Assembly (NCBI RefSeq): GCF_002814095.1
Contig: NZ_CP021913.1
Location: 1,736,001 to 1,800,000, forward strand
DNA from: Sagittula sp. P11
Lineage (GTDB): Bacteria; Pseudomonadota; Alphaproteobacteria; Rhodobacterales; Rhodobacteraceae
Length of the DNA stretch: 64,000 bases
Direction: 5' to 3'
Shown: positions 47,847 to 56,303 of the stretch, piece by piece
Layout of the letters: the number at the start of each line of letters is the position of its first letter
Position numbering within the stretch: the stretch's first letter is position 1
Program-made: the position numbers and the translations under genes
The notes under the pieces: generated by a model
Database searches by the model: none
What the model was told of the DNA's origin: nothing
The model's input: only the letters and a program-made list of their open reading frames with translations

Positions 47847-48638
47847 TCAGTGATGCGGATGCAGCGCGTCCTTGAGGTACACGCACGTCAGGATCGTGAA
47901 GACGTAGGCCTGGATGAAGGCCACGAGGATTTCCAGACCGTACATCGCGGTGATCGCCAGGACCGAGATCGGCGAGACGGCGGCAATGGCCGCAAAGCCC
48001 GCGAAGACCTTGATCACGGCGTGGCCCGCCATCAGGTTGCCTGCAAGACGGATGGAGTGGCTGACCGGGCGCACGAAGTACGAGATCAGCTCGATCAGCG
48101 CCAGCACCGGGCGCAGCGCCAGCGGCGCGGCCGAAACCCAGAACAGCGACAGGAAGCCCACGCCGTTCTTGATGAAGCCAAGGATCGTCACGGTCAGGAA
48201 CACGGCCAGCGCCAGAACCACCGTCACGGCAAAGTGCGACGTGGTGGTGAACGACATCGGGATCAGCCCGAGGAAGTTGGCGAAGACGATGAACAGGAAC
48301 AGCGTCATGATGTAGGGGAAGTACTTCAGGCCGTCCTTGCCGGTCACGTCCTCGACCATCTTGTAGACGAAGCCGTAGGCCAGTTCGGCGACCGACTGGG
48401 AGCGCGACGGCACGATGGCCCGGCGCGAGGTGCCCACGACCATCAGCAGCACGATGGCGACGATCGACAGGAACAGCCAGAGCGTCACGTTGGTGATGGT
48501 GAACATGCCGACATCGCCATGGCCGAACAGCGGCTTCACGATGAACTGGTCCATCGGGTGGAAGACGAGGCTGCTGCCCTCGGCTGCGCCGTGGGCTGCC
48601 TCGGCTGCCTGTTCTGCACCTTGCGTTTCAGCTGCCAT
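47847..48638 (-). CDS. atpB: F0F1 ATP synthase subunit A
   Basis: The stator subunit that forms the proton half-channels. The 263-residue protein has about six helices and the essential arginine in [20 protein letters not shown]; other markers are [20 protein letters not shown] and [18 protein letters not shown]. The ATG at 48638 overlaps the atpI end by 11 bp. Confidence 0.97.
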   Translation of the reverse strand: MAAETQGAEQAAEAAHGAAEGSSLVFHPMDQFIVKPLFGHGDVGMFTITNVTLWLFLSIVAIVLLMVVGTSRRAIVPSRSQSVAELAYGFVYKMVEDVTGKDGLKYFPYIMTLFLFIVFANFLGLIPMSFTTTSHFAVTVVLALAVFLTVTILGFIKNGVGFLSLFWVSAAPLALRPVLALIELISYFVRPVSHSIRLAGNLMAGHAVIKVFAGFAAIAAVSPISVLAITAMYGLEILVAFIQAYVFTILTCVYLKDALHPHH

Positions 48639-49020
48639 CTCTGTTCCCCTCGTTCGCACCCGACCGGGCGCCCTTGTCTGCTTCGGGCGCGTCCGCCCCG
48701 TTGTGTCCCGGCGTGACCGCCATCTGTGTCGCCTGCACCTCGGCCGCCGTCCTCAGCATCACCTTGATGCCCGCGACGATGCCCAGGAGGGCGAAGATGA
48801 CCATCAGGAAAGGCGCGGTGCCCAGCACCATGTCGAACCCGTAGCCAAGGCCGAACCCGATCCCGAGTCCCGCCACCATTTCCGTCACCATCCGCCAGGC
48901 GATGTTGGCCTGGCTGTAGTGTTCTTCCTGATGTTTCTTCTCGAGCTTCCGCCCGGCCTTGAAGGCCGCCAGCTTCGCATCCAGGTCGTTCAGCTGCCGC
49001 TTTGGATCGGGCGCGCTCAT
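48628..49020 (-). CDS. atpI: ATP synthase protein I
   Basis: AtpI helps assemble the c-ring. The 130-residue protein has a charged N-terminus ([20 protein letters not shown]), two helices ([19 protein letters not shown] and [20 protein letters not shown]) and a polar tail. It is the first gene of the operon, 32 bp after the predicted -10 box. Confidence 0.92.
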   Translation of the reverse strand: MSAPDPKRQLNDLDAKLAAFKAGRKLEKKHQEEHYSQANIAWRMVTEMVAGLGIGFGLGYGFDMVLGTAPFLMVIFALLGIVAGIKVMLRTAAEVQATQMAVTPGHNGADAPEADKGARSGANEGNRDGS

Positions 49021-49051
49021 GCTCGGGTCGGTTCCATCAGTGTCGCGCTAG

Positions 49052-49080
49052 GGATTAGGTGCAGGGACGGCCTGAGTCAA
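49052..49080 (-). promoter_or_regulatory. sigma-70-type promoter of the atpIBEF'F operon
   Basis: On the minus strand TTGACT, a 17-bp spacer, TAATCC. Five of six -35 bases match the consensus. It lies 32 bp before the atpI start codon, giving a short leader. Confidence 0.55.
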
Positions 49081-49274
49081 TGTCCGGTTAAGCCCCGGAA
49101 TTCGGCCCGCAGGTATCTGAAATCATTAATAATTTCCAAGGACCGGTCGGGACGGCACAGGATGCCGCACCTCCGTTAGCGCCCCAAGACGGCCAAAACC
49201 CATATTCAACCCATCAGTTGACAATGCACGGAACCGGGCCTGCGCCCCGCTCCTCCGGGCCCTGGGCCGTGCGA

Positions 49275-50177
49275 TCAGGTGTCGATCCCCGGCCCCTCGT
49301 CGAACCGCCAGGGCGCGCCCTCCGCGATCACCCAGTCGCGGAACTGCCGCACCGCGCGCCGCCGCGCCGCCTGCGGCTCGGTCAGGATCATGTAGGACCC
49401 GCCCCAGAGCGGCACGTCCCAGGCCCTTTGCAGATCGCCCCGCGCCACGTGGACCTCCGCCACCTCGGCACTGACCAGCATCACCCCCTGCCCCGCGACG
49501 GCGGCGGGCAGCGCCAGATCGGCCAGCAGGCGCCACTCCGGCGGTTCCAGCCCGCCCGGATCGACACCGGCGGCGATGAACCAGTCGCGCCACGGATCGC
49601 CGCGCCGGTCCTGCAATCGCGGCAGCCGCAGCAGGTCCGACGCATCGGCGATCCCGGCGCAGACCTCGGGCCGGGCAAAGGGATACATCGGCGCGTTGCT
49701 GACCAGCGACGCGGGCACATCCGGCACGGTGCGCACCACGGAGCGGATGGCGACATCCGCCTCGAAGCCGGTCAGGTTCGCCAGCGCATAAGAGGCGGTG
49801 ATCCGCGGCTCGACACCCGGAAAGGCCGCATGGAACCGCCCCAGCCGCGGCAGAAGCCAGTGCGCCGCGATGGTCGGTTCGCAGGAAACGGTGACGACGC
49901 CCGGTGCCCGCCCGGTGAGCGTCTCGGTCGCCTCTGCCAGCACGTCGAAGGCCGGGGAGACCTGCCGGAGGTAGGCCCGCCCCTCCGGCGACAGCTCCAC
50001 CCCGCGCGCCGCGTCACGGAACAGGTTGACACCCAGCCGCAGCTCCAGCCCGCGCACGTGGCGGCTGATGGAGGAGTGGCTGACCCCAAGTTCCGCCGCG
50101 GCGGCGCTGAAGCTGCCATGCCGCCCGGCCGCCTCGAAGGCGCGCAGGGCATTCAGCGGAGGCAGGCTGCGGGGCAT
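49275..50177 (-). CDS. LysR family transcriptional regulator (GcvA-like)
   Basis: A 300-residue regulator. The N-terminal helix-turn-helix is LNALRAFEAAGRHGSFSAAA followed by AAELGVSHSSISRHVRGLE, the pattern of the GcvA/AmpR branch. The effector domain follows with VTVSCEPTIAAHWLLPRLGR. The target is unknown. A DUF1127-like gene begins divergently 107 bp away and is a natural candidate. The start at 50177 gives the standard length. Confidence 0.92.
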   Translation of the reverse strand: MPRSLPPLNALRAFEAAGRHGSFSAAAAELGVSHSSISRHVRGLELRLGVNLFRDAARGVELSPEGRAYLRQVSPAFDVLAEATETLTGRAPGVVTVSCEPTIAAHWLLPRLGRFHAAFPGVEPRITASYALANLTGFEADVAIRSVVRTVPDVPASLVSNAPMYPFARPEVCAGIADASDLLRLPRLQDRRGDPWRDWFIAAGVDPGGLEPPEWRLLADLALPAAVAGQGVMLVSAEVAEVHVARGDLQRAWDVPLWGGSYMILTEPQAARRRAVRQFRDWVIAEGAPWRFDEGPGIDT

Positions 50178-50283
50178 GGCGTCATGTGCGTTTTCCGCAC
50201 AGGCTCTGTCAAGCAACTCGCGTTGATCGGACCCGCCATGAGCGGGATATTGAGGGAAACCCACGTCATTCGGACACTCAGAC

Positions 50284-50490
50284 ATGCACAAGAACCGCAC
50301 AGCTCCGCTGGCGCGGGTCTGGGCCGCCTGCCGCGCGCTCACCCGCGTCCTTGCCTCTTCTTCAACTCAGGTGGATCCCGTCAACGGGCTGCCGACCGGC
50401 CTCAGCGACCATCACCTGCGCGACATCGGCCTGTCGCGTCAGCAGATCTATCTTTACCGGCAGCGGGAGGCGACACCGCCGCGCTTTTGA
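50284..50490 (+). CDS. atypical DUF1127-like small protein
   Basis: 68 residues. The C-terminal segment LSDHHLRDIGLSRQQIYLYR fits the DUF1127 pattern (L-x-D-x-x-L-x-D-I-G-L-x-R). The N-terminus MHKNRTAPLARVWAACRALT differs from the copy at 22137. The two share only the C-terminal motif. No strong ribosome site is seen, and it is divergent from a LysR gene. Confidence is moderate. Confidence 0.65.
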   Translation: MHKNRTAPLARVWAACRALTRVLASSSTQVDPVNGLPTGLSDHHLRDIGLSRQQIYLYRQREATPPRF

Positions 50491-50520
50491 AATCCCGGGA
50501 AAGCATGTATCGCGGGAAAC

Positions 50521-50886
50521 ATGACCGCCCGTCTCGACGCCACCTTCGCGGCCCTCGCCGATCCGACCCGCCGCCGCATCCTCGCGATGCTGCTGGAGGA
50601 CGACATGGCCGTGACCGATGTGGCCGAACCTTTCGAGATGTCGCTGGCCGCGATCTCCAAGCACCTCACCGTGCTGACCAACGCCGGGCTCATAAGCCAG
50701 GAAAAGCGCGGCCGCCTGAAGTGGTGCAAGCTGGAACCCGACGCCCTGCGCGAGGCGACGGTCTGGATGCAGGGCTTCGGCCTGTTCGAGCCGGTCAACC
50801 TCGACGCCTTCGAGCGTTTCCTGGAAATGGAACTCGCGCCCCGCGGCGACATCCCCGACGGCCCGCAGAACCCCGACGCGGCCTGA
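50521..50886 (+). CDS. ArsR family transcriptional regulator
   Basis: A 121-residue winged-helix repressor-type protein: LADPTRRRILAMLLEDDMAV, then FEMSLAAISKHLTVLTNAGL and ISQEKRGRLKWCKLEPDAL. Metal-binding cysteine pairs of ArsR/SmtB are missing (one Cys only, in KWCKLE), so it resembles the SdpR-like group, often paired with a START-domain gene. No such partner is present here. It is 30 bp downstream of the DUF1127-like gene. Confidence 0.9.
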   Translation: MTARLDATFAALADPTRRRILAMLLEDDMAVTDVAEPFEMSLAAISKHLTVLTNAGLISQEKRGRLKWCKLEPDALREATVWMQGFGLFEPVNLDAFERFLEMELAPRGDIPDGPQNPDAA

Positions 50887-51024
50887 ACAGCGCCCGACGG
50901 GCATCCCGAAGACAGGCGCAGACCCGCCCCGGTCGTGCCCGATCCTGCCCCGGTTGCGGCGGGACCGCAACGCGGGCCGGGGCGCGTCTGCCGAGGCTTT
51001 GGACGCGGGCGGAGGCGACGGGTT

Positions 51025-51071
51025 GAGGGGCCAGCCCCTCAAACTCCCCGAGGTATTTGCGCCAAGATGAA
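51025..51071 (-). repeat. dispersed intergenic repeat, copy 3 (inverted)
   Basis: Minus-strand core TTCATCTTGGCGCAAATACC followed by TCGGGG (51071-51046), then the perfect hairpin GAGGGGC-CA-GCCCCTC at 51025-51040. It lies between the arsR gene and a convergent EamA gene. Confidence 0.75.
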
Positions 51072-51082
51072 GGGGAAGCGCA

Positions 51083-52009
51083 TCAGCTGCGGTGGGCGTC
51101 CTCGTCCTTCAGCAGGAGGAGCAGCGAGATCACGGTGAGCGCCACGCCGGGCAGCACCGCTGCCGCGGGCGCGCCCTGTCCGAGCGCCAGTTGCCAGAGG
51201 ATCACGCAGGACGGCACGAGGTAGGTGTAGGCCATGACCTTGGCCGAGGGCAGGCGCAGGGTGGCGAAGCGCATGATCAGGAAGGTCACGCCGGTCGCCA
51301 TCAGCGCGGTGTAGAGGATCACCCACCAGACCACAGCCGGCAGCGCGGCCCAGTCGGTCGCCAGGATGTCCGGCGCCGCCCAGAGGCCGAGGATCACCGC
51401 ACCCGCCGTGAGGATCGCCGCGGTGAAGGCCAGCGCCGGTTCGCCGCGGTTCAGCCGGCGCAGCAGCGGCGAGTAGAGCGCGTGGCCGATGCAGCCCCAG
51501 AAGTAGACCTGCTCGCCGCGGCCGATCTCGAACCGGGCCAGCGCCGAGGGGTCGCCCCGGAAGATCACCCAGAGCGCACCCGCGCCGCCGACGGCGATGG
51601 CCAGCGCCATGCGCGCGGTGGTCGCCTGCCGCACCACCAGCCAGCCGAAGACCGCGGTCAGCGCCGGGTTGAGGGTGAAGACCGCCGCCATGCTGACCGG
51701 CTCCGCCGTCTTCAGCCCTTCGAACATCGTCACGAAGTAGAGCGCGAAAAGCCCCGCCAGCGCGAAGTAGCGCCAGGGGGCGCGGAAGACGCGGGCCTCC
51801 GCCTGCCCCGCGCCCAGCGCCAGCGCCCACATGACCGCCGCCGCCACGGCGAAGCGCACCGCGGTCAGCACCGCCGGGTCGATGTGCGGGCCGACCATCG
51901 CCCCGAACGGAAAGCTCAGGGCGACGATCATCGCGAATCCCAGCATGGCGAGGTGGCCCTTGCCGGCCTCGCCCAGCCGCCCCTCCGCCGCGCCCGTCCC
52001 GTTCAGCAC
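51083..52009 (-). CDS. EamA/DMT family transporter
   Basis: A 308-residue ten-helix protein with EamA repeats: LAMLGFAMIVALSFPFGAMV, AAVFTLNPALTAVFGWLVVR and, near the end, LPSAKVMAYTYLVPSCVILW. Its start overlaps the end of the upstream LysR gene by 7 bp, so the two are probably co-transcribed and the regulator may act on it. Substrate unknown. Confidence 0.9.
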   Translation of the reverse strand: MLNGTGAAEGRLGEAGKGHLAMLGFAMIVALSFPFGAMVGPHIDPAVLTAVRFAVAAAVMWALALGAGQAEARVFRAPWRYFALAGLFALYFVTMFEGLKTAEPVSMAAVFTLNPALTAVFGWLVVRQATTARMALAIAVGGAGALWVIFRGDPSALARFEIGRGEQVYFWGCIGHALYSPLLRRLNRGEPALAFTAAILTAGAVILGLWAAPDILATDWAALPAVVWWVILYTALMATGVTFLIMRFATLRLPSAKVMAYTYLVPSCVILWQLALGQGAPAAAVLPGVALTVISLLLLLKDEDAHRS

Positions 52010-52887
52010 TCCGTTTCAGCCCCGACAAAGGCCTTCAGGTGGGCAAGGAAGGCCTGCACTTTCGCGGTGCGGTGCAGGTCGACATGGGTCACCAGCCACA
52101 GCGGCGAGGCCCAGTCTTCCTGCGGGCCCATCACCAGTTCGAGGTCGGGGTTGTTCTTTGCCTCGCGCGTCGGCAGGAAGCCCAGCCCGGCGCCCGCCAG
52201 CAGCGCCTGCTGCACCACGCGGCTGTCCTCCGACCGGAAGACCACGCGTTCGGTGTAGGGCACCTGCGCCTGCAGCCAGCGGTAGAAGGGCGCGCGGTTC
52301 TCCGGATCGTCGTGGCCGACGAAATCGTGGTTCACGAGGTCGGCTGCGCCGGAGGGGCGGCCGCGCCGGGCGATGTAGTCCTTGTGGCCGTAAAGCCCGA
52401 TGGACTGGCGCGCAAAGGCCTGCACCACGTTGTCGGGCTCCTGCGGCGCGTTGCCCGCGCGCAGCGCCACATGCGCCTCGCCGTATTCCAGCCGGAACAG
52501 CCGGTCGCCGGTCAGGAAGCGGACCACCACCTCCGGGTGCGCCTCGCGGAAGGAGGTCAGCGCCGGAACCATCAGCGGCGCAAAGGCCACAAGCGAGGTC
52601 ACCAGCAACTCGCCCGACACGTCGGAGCCGCGGCCGCGGATGCGTCCTTCGAGCTGCTGGAACTGGTCGGCGGTGGTCTGTGCCACCCGCAGCAGGTCGG
52701 TGCCGGCCTCCGTGGCGGTGTAGCCGCGGGCGTGGCGCTGGAACAGCTTGACGCCCAGCCGCCCCTCGAGCGCGTCGATATGGCGGATCACCGTGGCGTG
52801 GTGCACGCCCAGAACCTCGGCCGCACCGCTGACGGTGCCCAGGCGCGCCACCTGGAAGGCGGTTCTGATCTCATCCCAATTGTCCAT
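52003..52887 (-). CDS. LysR family transcriptional regulator
   Basis: A 294-residue regulator: the HTH is IRTAFQVARLGTVSGAAEVL followed by VHHATVIRHIDALEGRLGVK, and the effector domain ends QAFLAHLKAFVGAETEC. It is divergent from the azoreductase gene (117 bp) and overlaps the EamA gene, so it may control both. Such pairings are common for redox-related LysR proteins. Confidence 0.92.
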   Translation of the reverse strand: MDNWDEIRTAFQVARLGTVSGAAEVLGVHHATVIRHIDALEGRLGVKLFQRHARGYTATEAGTDLLRVAQTTADQFQQLEGRIRGRGSDVSGELLVTSLVAFAPLMVPALTSFREAHPEVVVRFLTGDRLFRLEYGEAHVALRAGNAPQEPDNVVQAFARQSIGLYGHKDYIARRGRPSGAADLVNHDFVGHDDPENRAPFYRWLQAQVPYTERVVFRSEDSRVVQQALLAGAGLGFLPTREAKNNPDLELVMGPQEDWASPLWLVTHVDLHRTAKVQAFLAHLKAFVGAETEC

Positions 52888-53004
52888 GTCTCACCATGTG
52901 CATCTGCAAACATATTCTGTCCATTTCCTCCGATTGCGTTCACGGATGCAAGAACCAAAATGAACGGCAGAGTTCACAAACCGGATATCGAACAGGAAAA
53001 CCGA

Positions 53005-53589
53005 ATGACACATACCTTGCTGCGCATCGACGCCTCTGCCCGCCACGAGAATTCCACCACCCGGACGCTGGCCGACCGCGTGGCGGAGCGCCTGCAACCG
53101 GCGAAGACCGTCACCCGCGACCTGAGCCAGGAGGTCATCCCGCAGCTCGACGCGGGCTGGCTGCACGCCATGTCGACCCAGACCGACGCCCGCAGCCCCG
53201 AGCAGCACGACCGGCTGGCCCTGTCCGACCGGCTCATCGCCGAGGTGCAGGAGGCCGACACCCTGCTGATCGCCATGCCGATCTACAACTTCAACGTGCC
53301 CGCCAGCCTGAAGGCCTGGTTCGACATGGTCGCCCGCGCCGGCATCACCTTCCGCTACACCGAGAAGGGCCCCCAAGGCCTGCTCGAGGGCAAGCGCGTG
53401 ATCCTCGTGGTCGCCACCGGCGGGACCGAGGTCGGCAGCCCCATCGACTTTGCCACCCCCTGGGTGCGCCACATGCTGAACTTCATGGGGATCACCGACA
53501 TCCAGGTGGTTCGCTCGGACCTGCAGAACCTCGACGCTGAAGCCTCTAAGGCGCGCGCCGAAGCCGACCTCGCCGAACTGGCGGCCTGA
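53005..53589 (+). CDS. azoR: FMN-dependent NADH:quinone/azo oxidoreductase
   Basis: A flavodoxin-like reductase of 194 residues that reduces quinones and azo compounds. It starts MTHTLLRIDASARHENSTTR, with the FMN-binding loops MPIYNFNVPASLKAWFD and VVATGGTEVGSPIDF. Motifs and length match AzoR. It is divergent from a LysR regulator, the usual control arrangement, and is followed by a hairpin. Confidence 0.93.
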   Translation: MTHTLLRIDASARHENSTTRTLADRVAERLQPAKTVTRDLSQEVIPQLDAGWLHAMSTQTDARSPEQHDRLALSDRLIAEVQEADTLLIAMPIYNFNVPASLKAWFDMVARAGITFRYTEKGPQGLLEGKRVILVVATGGTEVGSPIDFATPWVRHMLNFMGITDIQVVRSDLQNLDAEASKARAEADLAELAA

Positions 53590-53632
53590 CCGCCGACCGG
53601 ACTTGCCGCGTCCTGCCGTCCGGCGGGACCCA

Positions 53633-53657
53633 CCGGGGAGGGCAGTGCCCTCCCCGG
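53633..53657 (+). terminator. hairpin after azoR
   Basis: CCGGGGAGGGC-AGT-GCCCTCCCCGG, a perfect 11-bp stem 43 bp after the stop. No T run follows. Confidence 0.6.
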
Positions 53658-53809
53658 ACCCGTTCCGGGGTACGCGTCAGATGCCAGGCATCAGTGGCTC
53701 CTGTTTCACATCGCGGCCCCGGAGAGCGGCGCTTCGTCGGAAGGCCAAGGCCGGGGCCACGCGATCATTCGTGCAAGATTCAGCGAACGGCAGGATCGGG
53801 CCCGGACTG

Positions 53810-54679
53810 TCAATATGCCGCTCCTCCATCGCCTTTCAGGACTTTGAACAAAGCCATCACGTGCTCTTCGCCGTAGCCGGCTTTGATTGCCTTGTCGAAA
53901 AGTGTGCCAATGTGGTTCGGAAACCCGGCATCAATGCCTACGTCCATGGCTTGCCGCTTCAATAATTCCAGCGATGCCTGCCAAACGGACAACGTGGCCG
54001 TTCTTTGATCGTAAGTGCCGTCTCGTATCGTTCCGACATGATGCTGAATGCGTTCATTGTCAGGAAACATCGAAATGAACTTCTGCAGGTCTATTCCCTC
54101 TGCCTGGCATATGTTCGAAGCGTGCAGCATTCCCAAGAACTCGCCGAAGCGGATCGACAGCCATGCCAGGTCAAGCACGGATACGGCTGCAATGTCGTCG
54201 CCGAGATGCGCTATCTTCCCGCCCTGATGGCCCAGAAGGTTTTCAACCTGCCTGTAGCTGTCAGAGGGTCCGGAAATCAGGATGTTTCCGTCCTTCGTTC
54301 CCAGATACTGGGGGCCACAGTGAATGGCACCGTAGAGAAAGTCGGCGTTTCTTTCAGCCAGCCATTTCTGGTCTTCCCTTACCTGTTTTGGCAGGCTGGT
54401 GCTGAGTTGAATTATCGTTCGACCATCGAGCAGCCGCCCGACTTGGCTGTGTCCAAAGAGAGTAAGAACTGATTTAGGATCGTCTACACAGATGATTAAG
54501 ACCGGGCTTGCAACAATCGCGTCTGAAATCGTTTGAGCGACGACGACATTCTCGGGCTCCAGCGCCTCTGCTTTCCTGATCGTGCGGTTCCAGACGGTTA
54601 TGGAAACTCCGGCTCTCTGGTAAGCTCTGGCAAGCGCCAATCCCATCAGCCCAAGCCCGAAGATTGTGACTTCGCTCAC
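53810..54679 (-). CDS. NAD(P)-dependent oxidoreductase, imine reductase-like
   Basis: A 289-residue protein of the 6-phosphogluconate dehydrogenase/beta-hydroxyacid superfamily. The Rossmann motif is TIFGLGLMGLALARAYQRAG; VWNRTIRKAEAL then suggests NADPH binding. Blocks YGAIHCGPQYLGTKDGNILI and VSVLDLAWLSIRFGEFLGML are close to imine reductases. The GTG at 54679 gives the family length, with GGGAGAG upstream. The gene is visibly AT-richer than its neighbours, with different codon use, so it may be acquired. Confidence 0.82.
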   Translation of the reverse strand: MSEVTIFGLGLMGLALARAYQRAGVSITVWNRTIRKAEALEPENVVVAQTISDAIVASPVLIICVDDPKSVLTLFGHSQVGRLLDGRTIIQLSTSLPKQVREDQKWLAERNADFLYGAIHCGPQYLGTKDGNILISGPSDSYRQVENLLGHQGGKIAHLGDDIAAVSVLDLAWLSIRFGEFLGMLHASNICQAEGIDLQKFISMFPDNERIQHHVGTIRDGTYDQRTATLSVWQASLELLKRQAMDVGIDAGFPNHIGTLFDKAIKAGYGEEHVMALFKVLKGDGGAAY

Positions 54680-54893
54680 TTCCCACTCTCCCGACCAAAT
54701 GCGTGACGAGTGCGTAGACACTATGTCAAAACAGCAAGTTGACCAAGGTCCGGTTTGGGTCAGAAAGGCTTGGCATCCGGGCCGGAAGTGCCTGGTACGG
54801 CACCTTGGCAACATTCAGAGAGTGCGACACCAAGAGCCGGAAATGCACGCCATTCGGCAGCAAGTCCGCCGGGATGAAGGGAACCCATGCGCC

Positions 54894-55340
54894 TCAAGGC
54901 GCAACCCGGCCCTGCACGGAGGCCGGGCGCAGGAGGCCGCGGACCTCGGGCGACCGGGGGTCGAGGTCGGCAAAGTCCAGCGCCGCCTCCGCCGTGCGGA
55001 ACACACCGATGGGATAGGGCGCGTCGGGATTGACGCGCGACCGGTAGAGGCGCGACACGCCGTAGGCCACGTCGCCCGGCGCGTAGATCGACGTCCGGGA
55101 CCGGGGATCGCGGGTCTGGTAGTAGGGCCGCAGCCTTTCGGCCAGGGCACGCATCTCGACGAAGAAGTTGTCGGGAAAGCGGCAATGGGCCAGGTCCATC
55201 AGCACGTTCTGCAGACCGTCGAAGTCCGGGTGCTGCTGGTAGTCGAGGAAGGCCTCGATGTTTTCCTCGGACCGCACCAGCCCGTGGAACAGCACGAGCA
55301 CGATGTTGAGATCCGGGTGAACGGTGTAGTCGACTGGCAT
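54894..55340 (-). CDS. hypothetical protein, CRFP-motif family member 2
   Basis: 148 residues, starting MPVDYTVHPDLNIVLVLFHG. Shared features with the gene at 5262 are HPDFDGLQNVLMDLAHCRFP, VEMRALAERLRP, DVAYGVSRLY and AEAALDFADLD. No signal peptide or helix. Function unknown. The third member lies 107 bp upstream on the same strand, so these two may be a pair. Confidence 0.72.
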   Translation of the reverse strand: MPVDYTVHPDLNIVLVLFHGLVRSEENIEAFLDYQQHPDFDGLQNVLMDLAHCRFPDNFFVEMRALAERLRPYYQTRDPRSRTSIYAPGDVAYGVSRLYRSRVNPDAPYPIGVFRTAEAALDFADLDPRSPEVRGLLRPASVQGRVAP

Positions 55341-55447
55341 GGCGTCAATCGCGCCTCCTCGCGGCGCCCGGGCCCCCTCGGGCCATCTGCGCGGCGGGTT
55401 TTCGGATCAGCGGCCGCGCACGCTTTCCTGAACGATTTGTTGTGGGT

Positions 55448-55957
55448 TCAACGATGAAAGGCCGGTGCGGGTTGCACACGTGCGGGATTTTTCCGCAGGC
55501 GGCGCCCGTTGCCCCTCCCCTCTTGCGCGGGCCTCTGCGCCCTCTCAGCCGGGTCGAAGACCTCCTGCGCGCGCCAGTTCGCCGGGTCGATCCCGAGGTG
55601 TCCCAGCGCCCCGGCCGCGTCGCGGAAGATGGTGATCGGGTAGCCCGCTCCGGGGGCGGCCAGCGTCGCATAGGCCGTGGCGATGCGGAACGACCGGTCG
55701 TCGGGCGCAAGAAGCGCGCTGCGGGTCGGCGCGCTGTGGGCGCGGTAATAGGGACGGCAGAGGTCGATCAGCAGCTGCACCTCCTTCACGGAGGTCAGCC
55801 AGCCGCCGCTCAGGTCCATGGACATGCGGTACTCCGGATCGAAGTCCGGCCCCAGCGCGTATTCGATCGACACATGGGCCAGTTCCTCCGGGTCGACCCG
55901 GCCGTCCCACGCAAAGCGCACCAGCTTGAGCTTGTCGAAAACCCGGTAACCGACCAT
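55448..55957 (-). CDS. hypothetical protein, CRFP-motif family member 3 (diverged)
   Basis: About 169 residues from the ATG at 55957 (MVGYRVFDKLKLVRFAWDGR), preceded by GGAGGGGGATGACC. The pattern follows the other two: GPDFDPEYRMSMDLSGGWLT, CRPYYRAHSAPTRSALLAPD, AAGALGHLGIDPANW. The CRFP residues are lost (GGWLT) and a basic tail (GNGRRLRKNPARVQPAP) is added. An upstream ATG at 56014 is possible. Confidence 0.7.
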   Translation of the reverse strand: MVGYRVFDKLKLVRFAWDGRVDPEELAHVSIEYALGPDFDPEYRMSMDLSGGWLTSVKEVQLLIDLCRPYYRAHSAPTRSALLAPDDRSFRIATAYATLAAPGAGYPITIFRDAAGALGHLGIDPANWRAQEVFDPAERAQRPAQEGRGNGRRLRKNPARVQPAPAFHR

Positions 55958-56303
55958 GGTCATCCCCCTCCGGATGGGGAATGTTACCACAGATCGCCTG
56001 CCTTTCCAGAACATAGATCATTGACTCCGGGCGCGTGATGCGGCATGGACCAGCCACTTCCGGAAGTCCGCAGAGTCTTCCGGTCCCATGGGCATGGCCC
56101 GGGATCGACCTCCGTCAGCGCGTTGCGCCCACGGGGGCATTTCCGCATTGCCCCATGGCACAGGCGCCCCTGGCGCCACGGAAGACGGCGCCCCCGGCGC
56201 CATGGAACTCACCGGCGCCCCGGCGCCACAGGATTTGCGAAGCCGGTCGCCGCCCCCTACCTCTCAGGCGACCACCAGAGACATAGAGAAAGGCCAAGGG
56301 CCC
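55958..56303. other. gene-free spacer before ffh with three palindromic repeats
   Basis: The 346-bp spacer holds no convincing gene. Between 56163 and 56228 the 15-16-bp palindrome GGCGCCCCNGGCGCCA occurs three times (56163-56178, 56187-56202, and a shorter 56214-56228). Start-to-start distances are 24 and 27 bp. It precedes ffh by about 75 bp. Confidence 0.6.

Noticed and set aside
54680-54893. Possible gene in the AT-richer spacer next to the imine-reductase-like gene
   Set aside because: Open frames across it are extensions or antisense of neighbours, without own motif or ribosome site.
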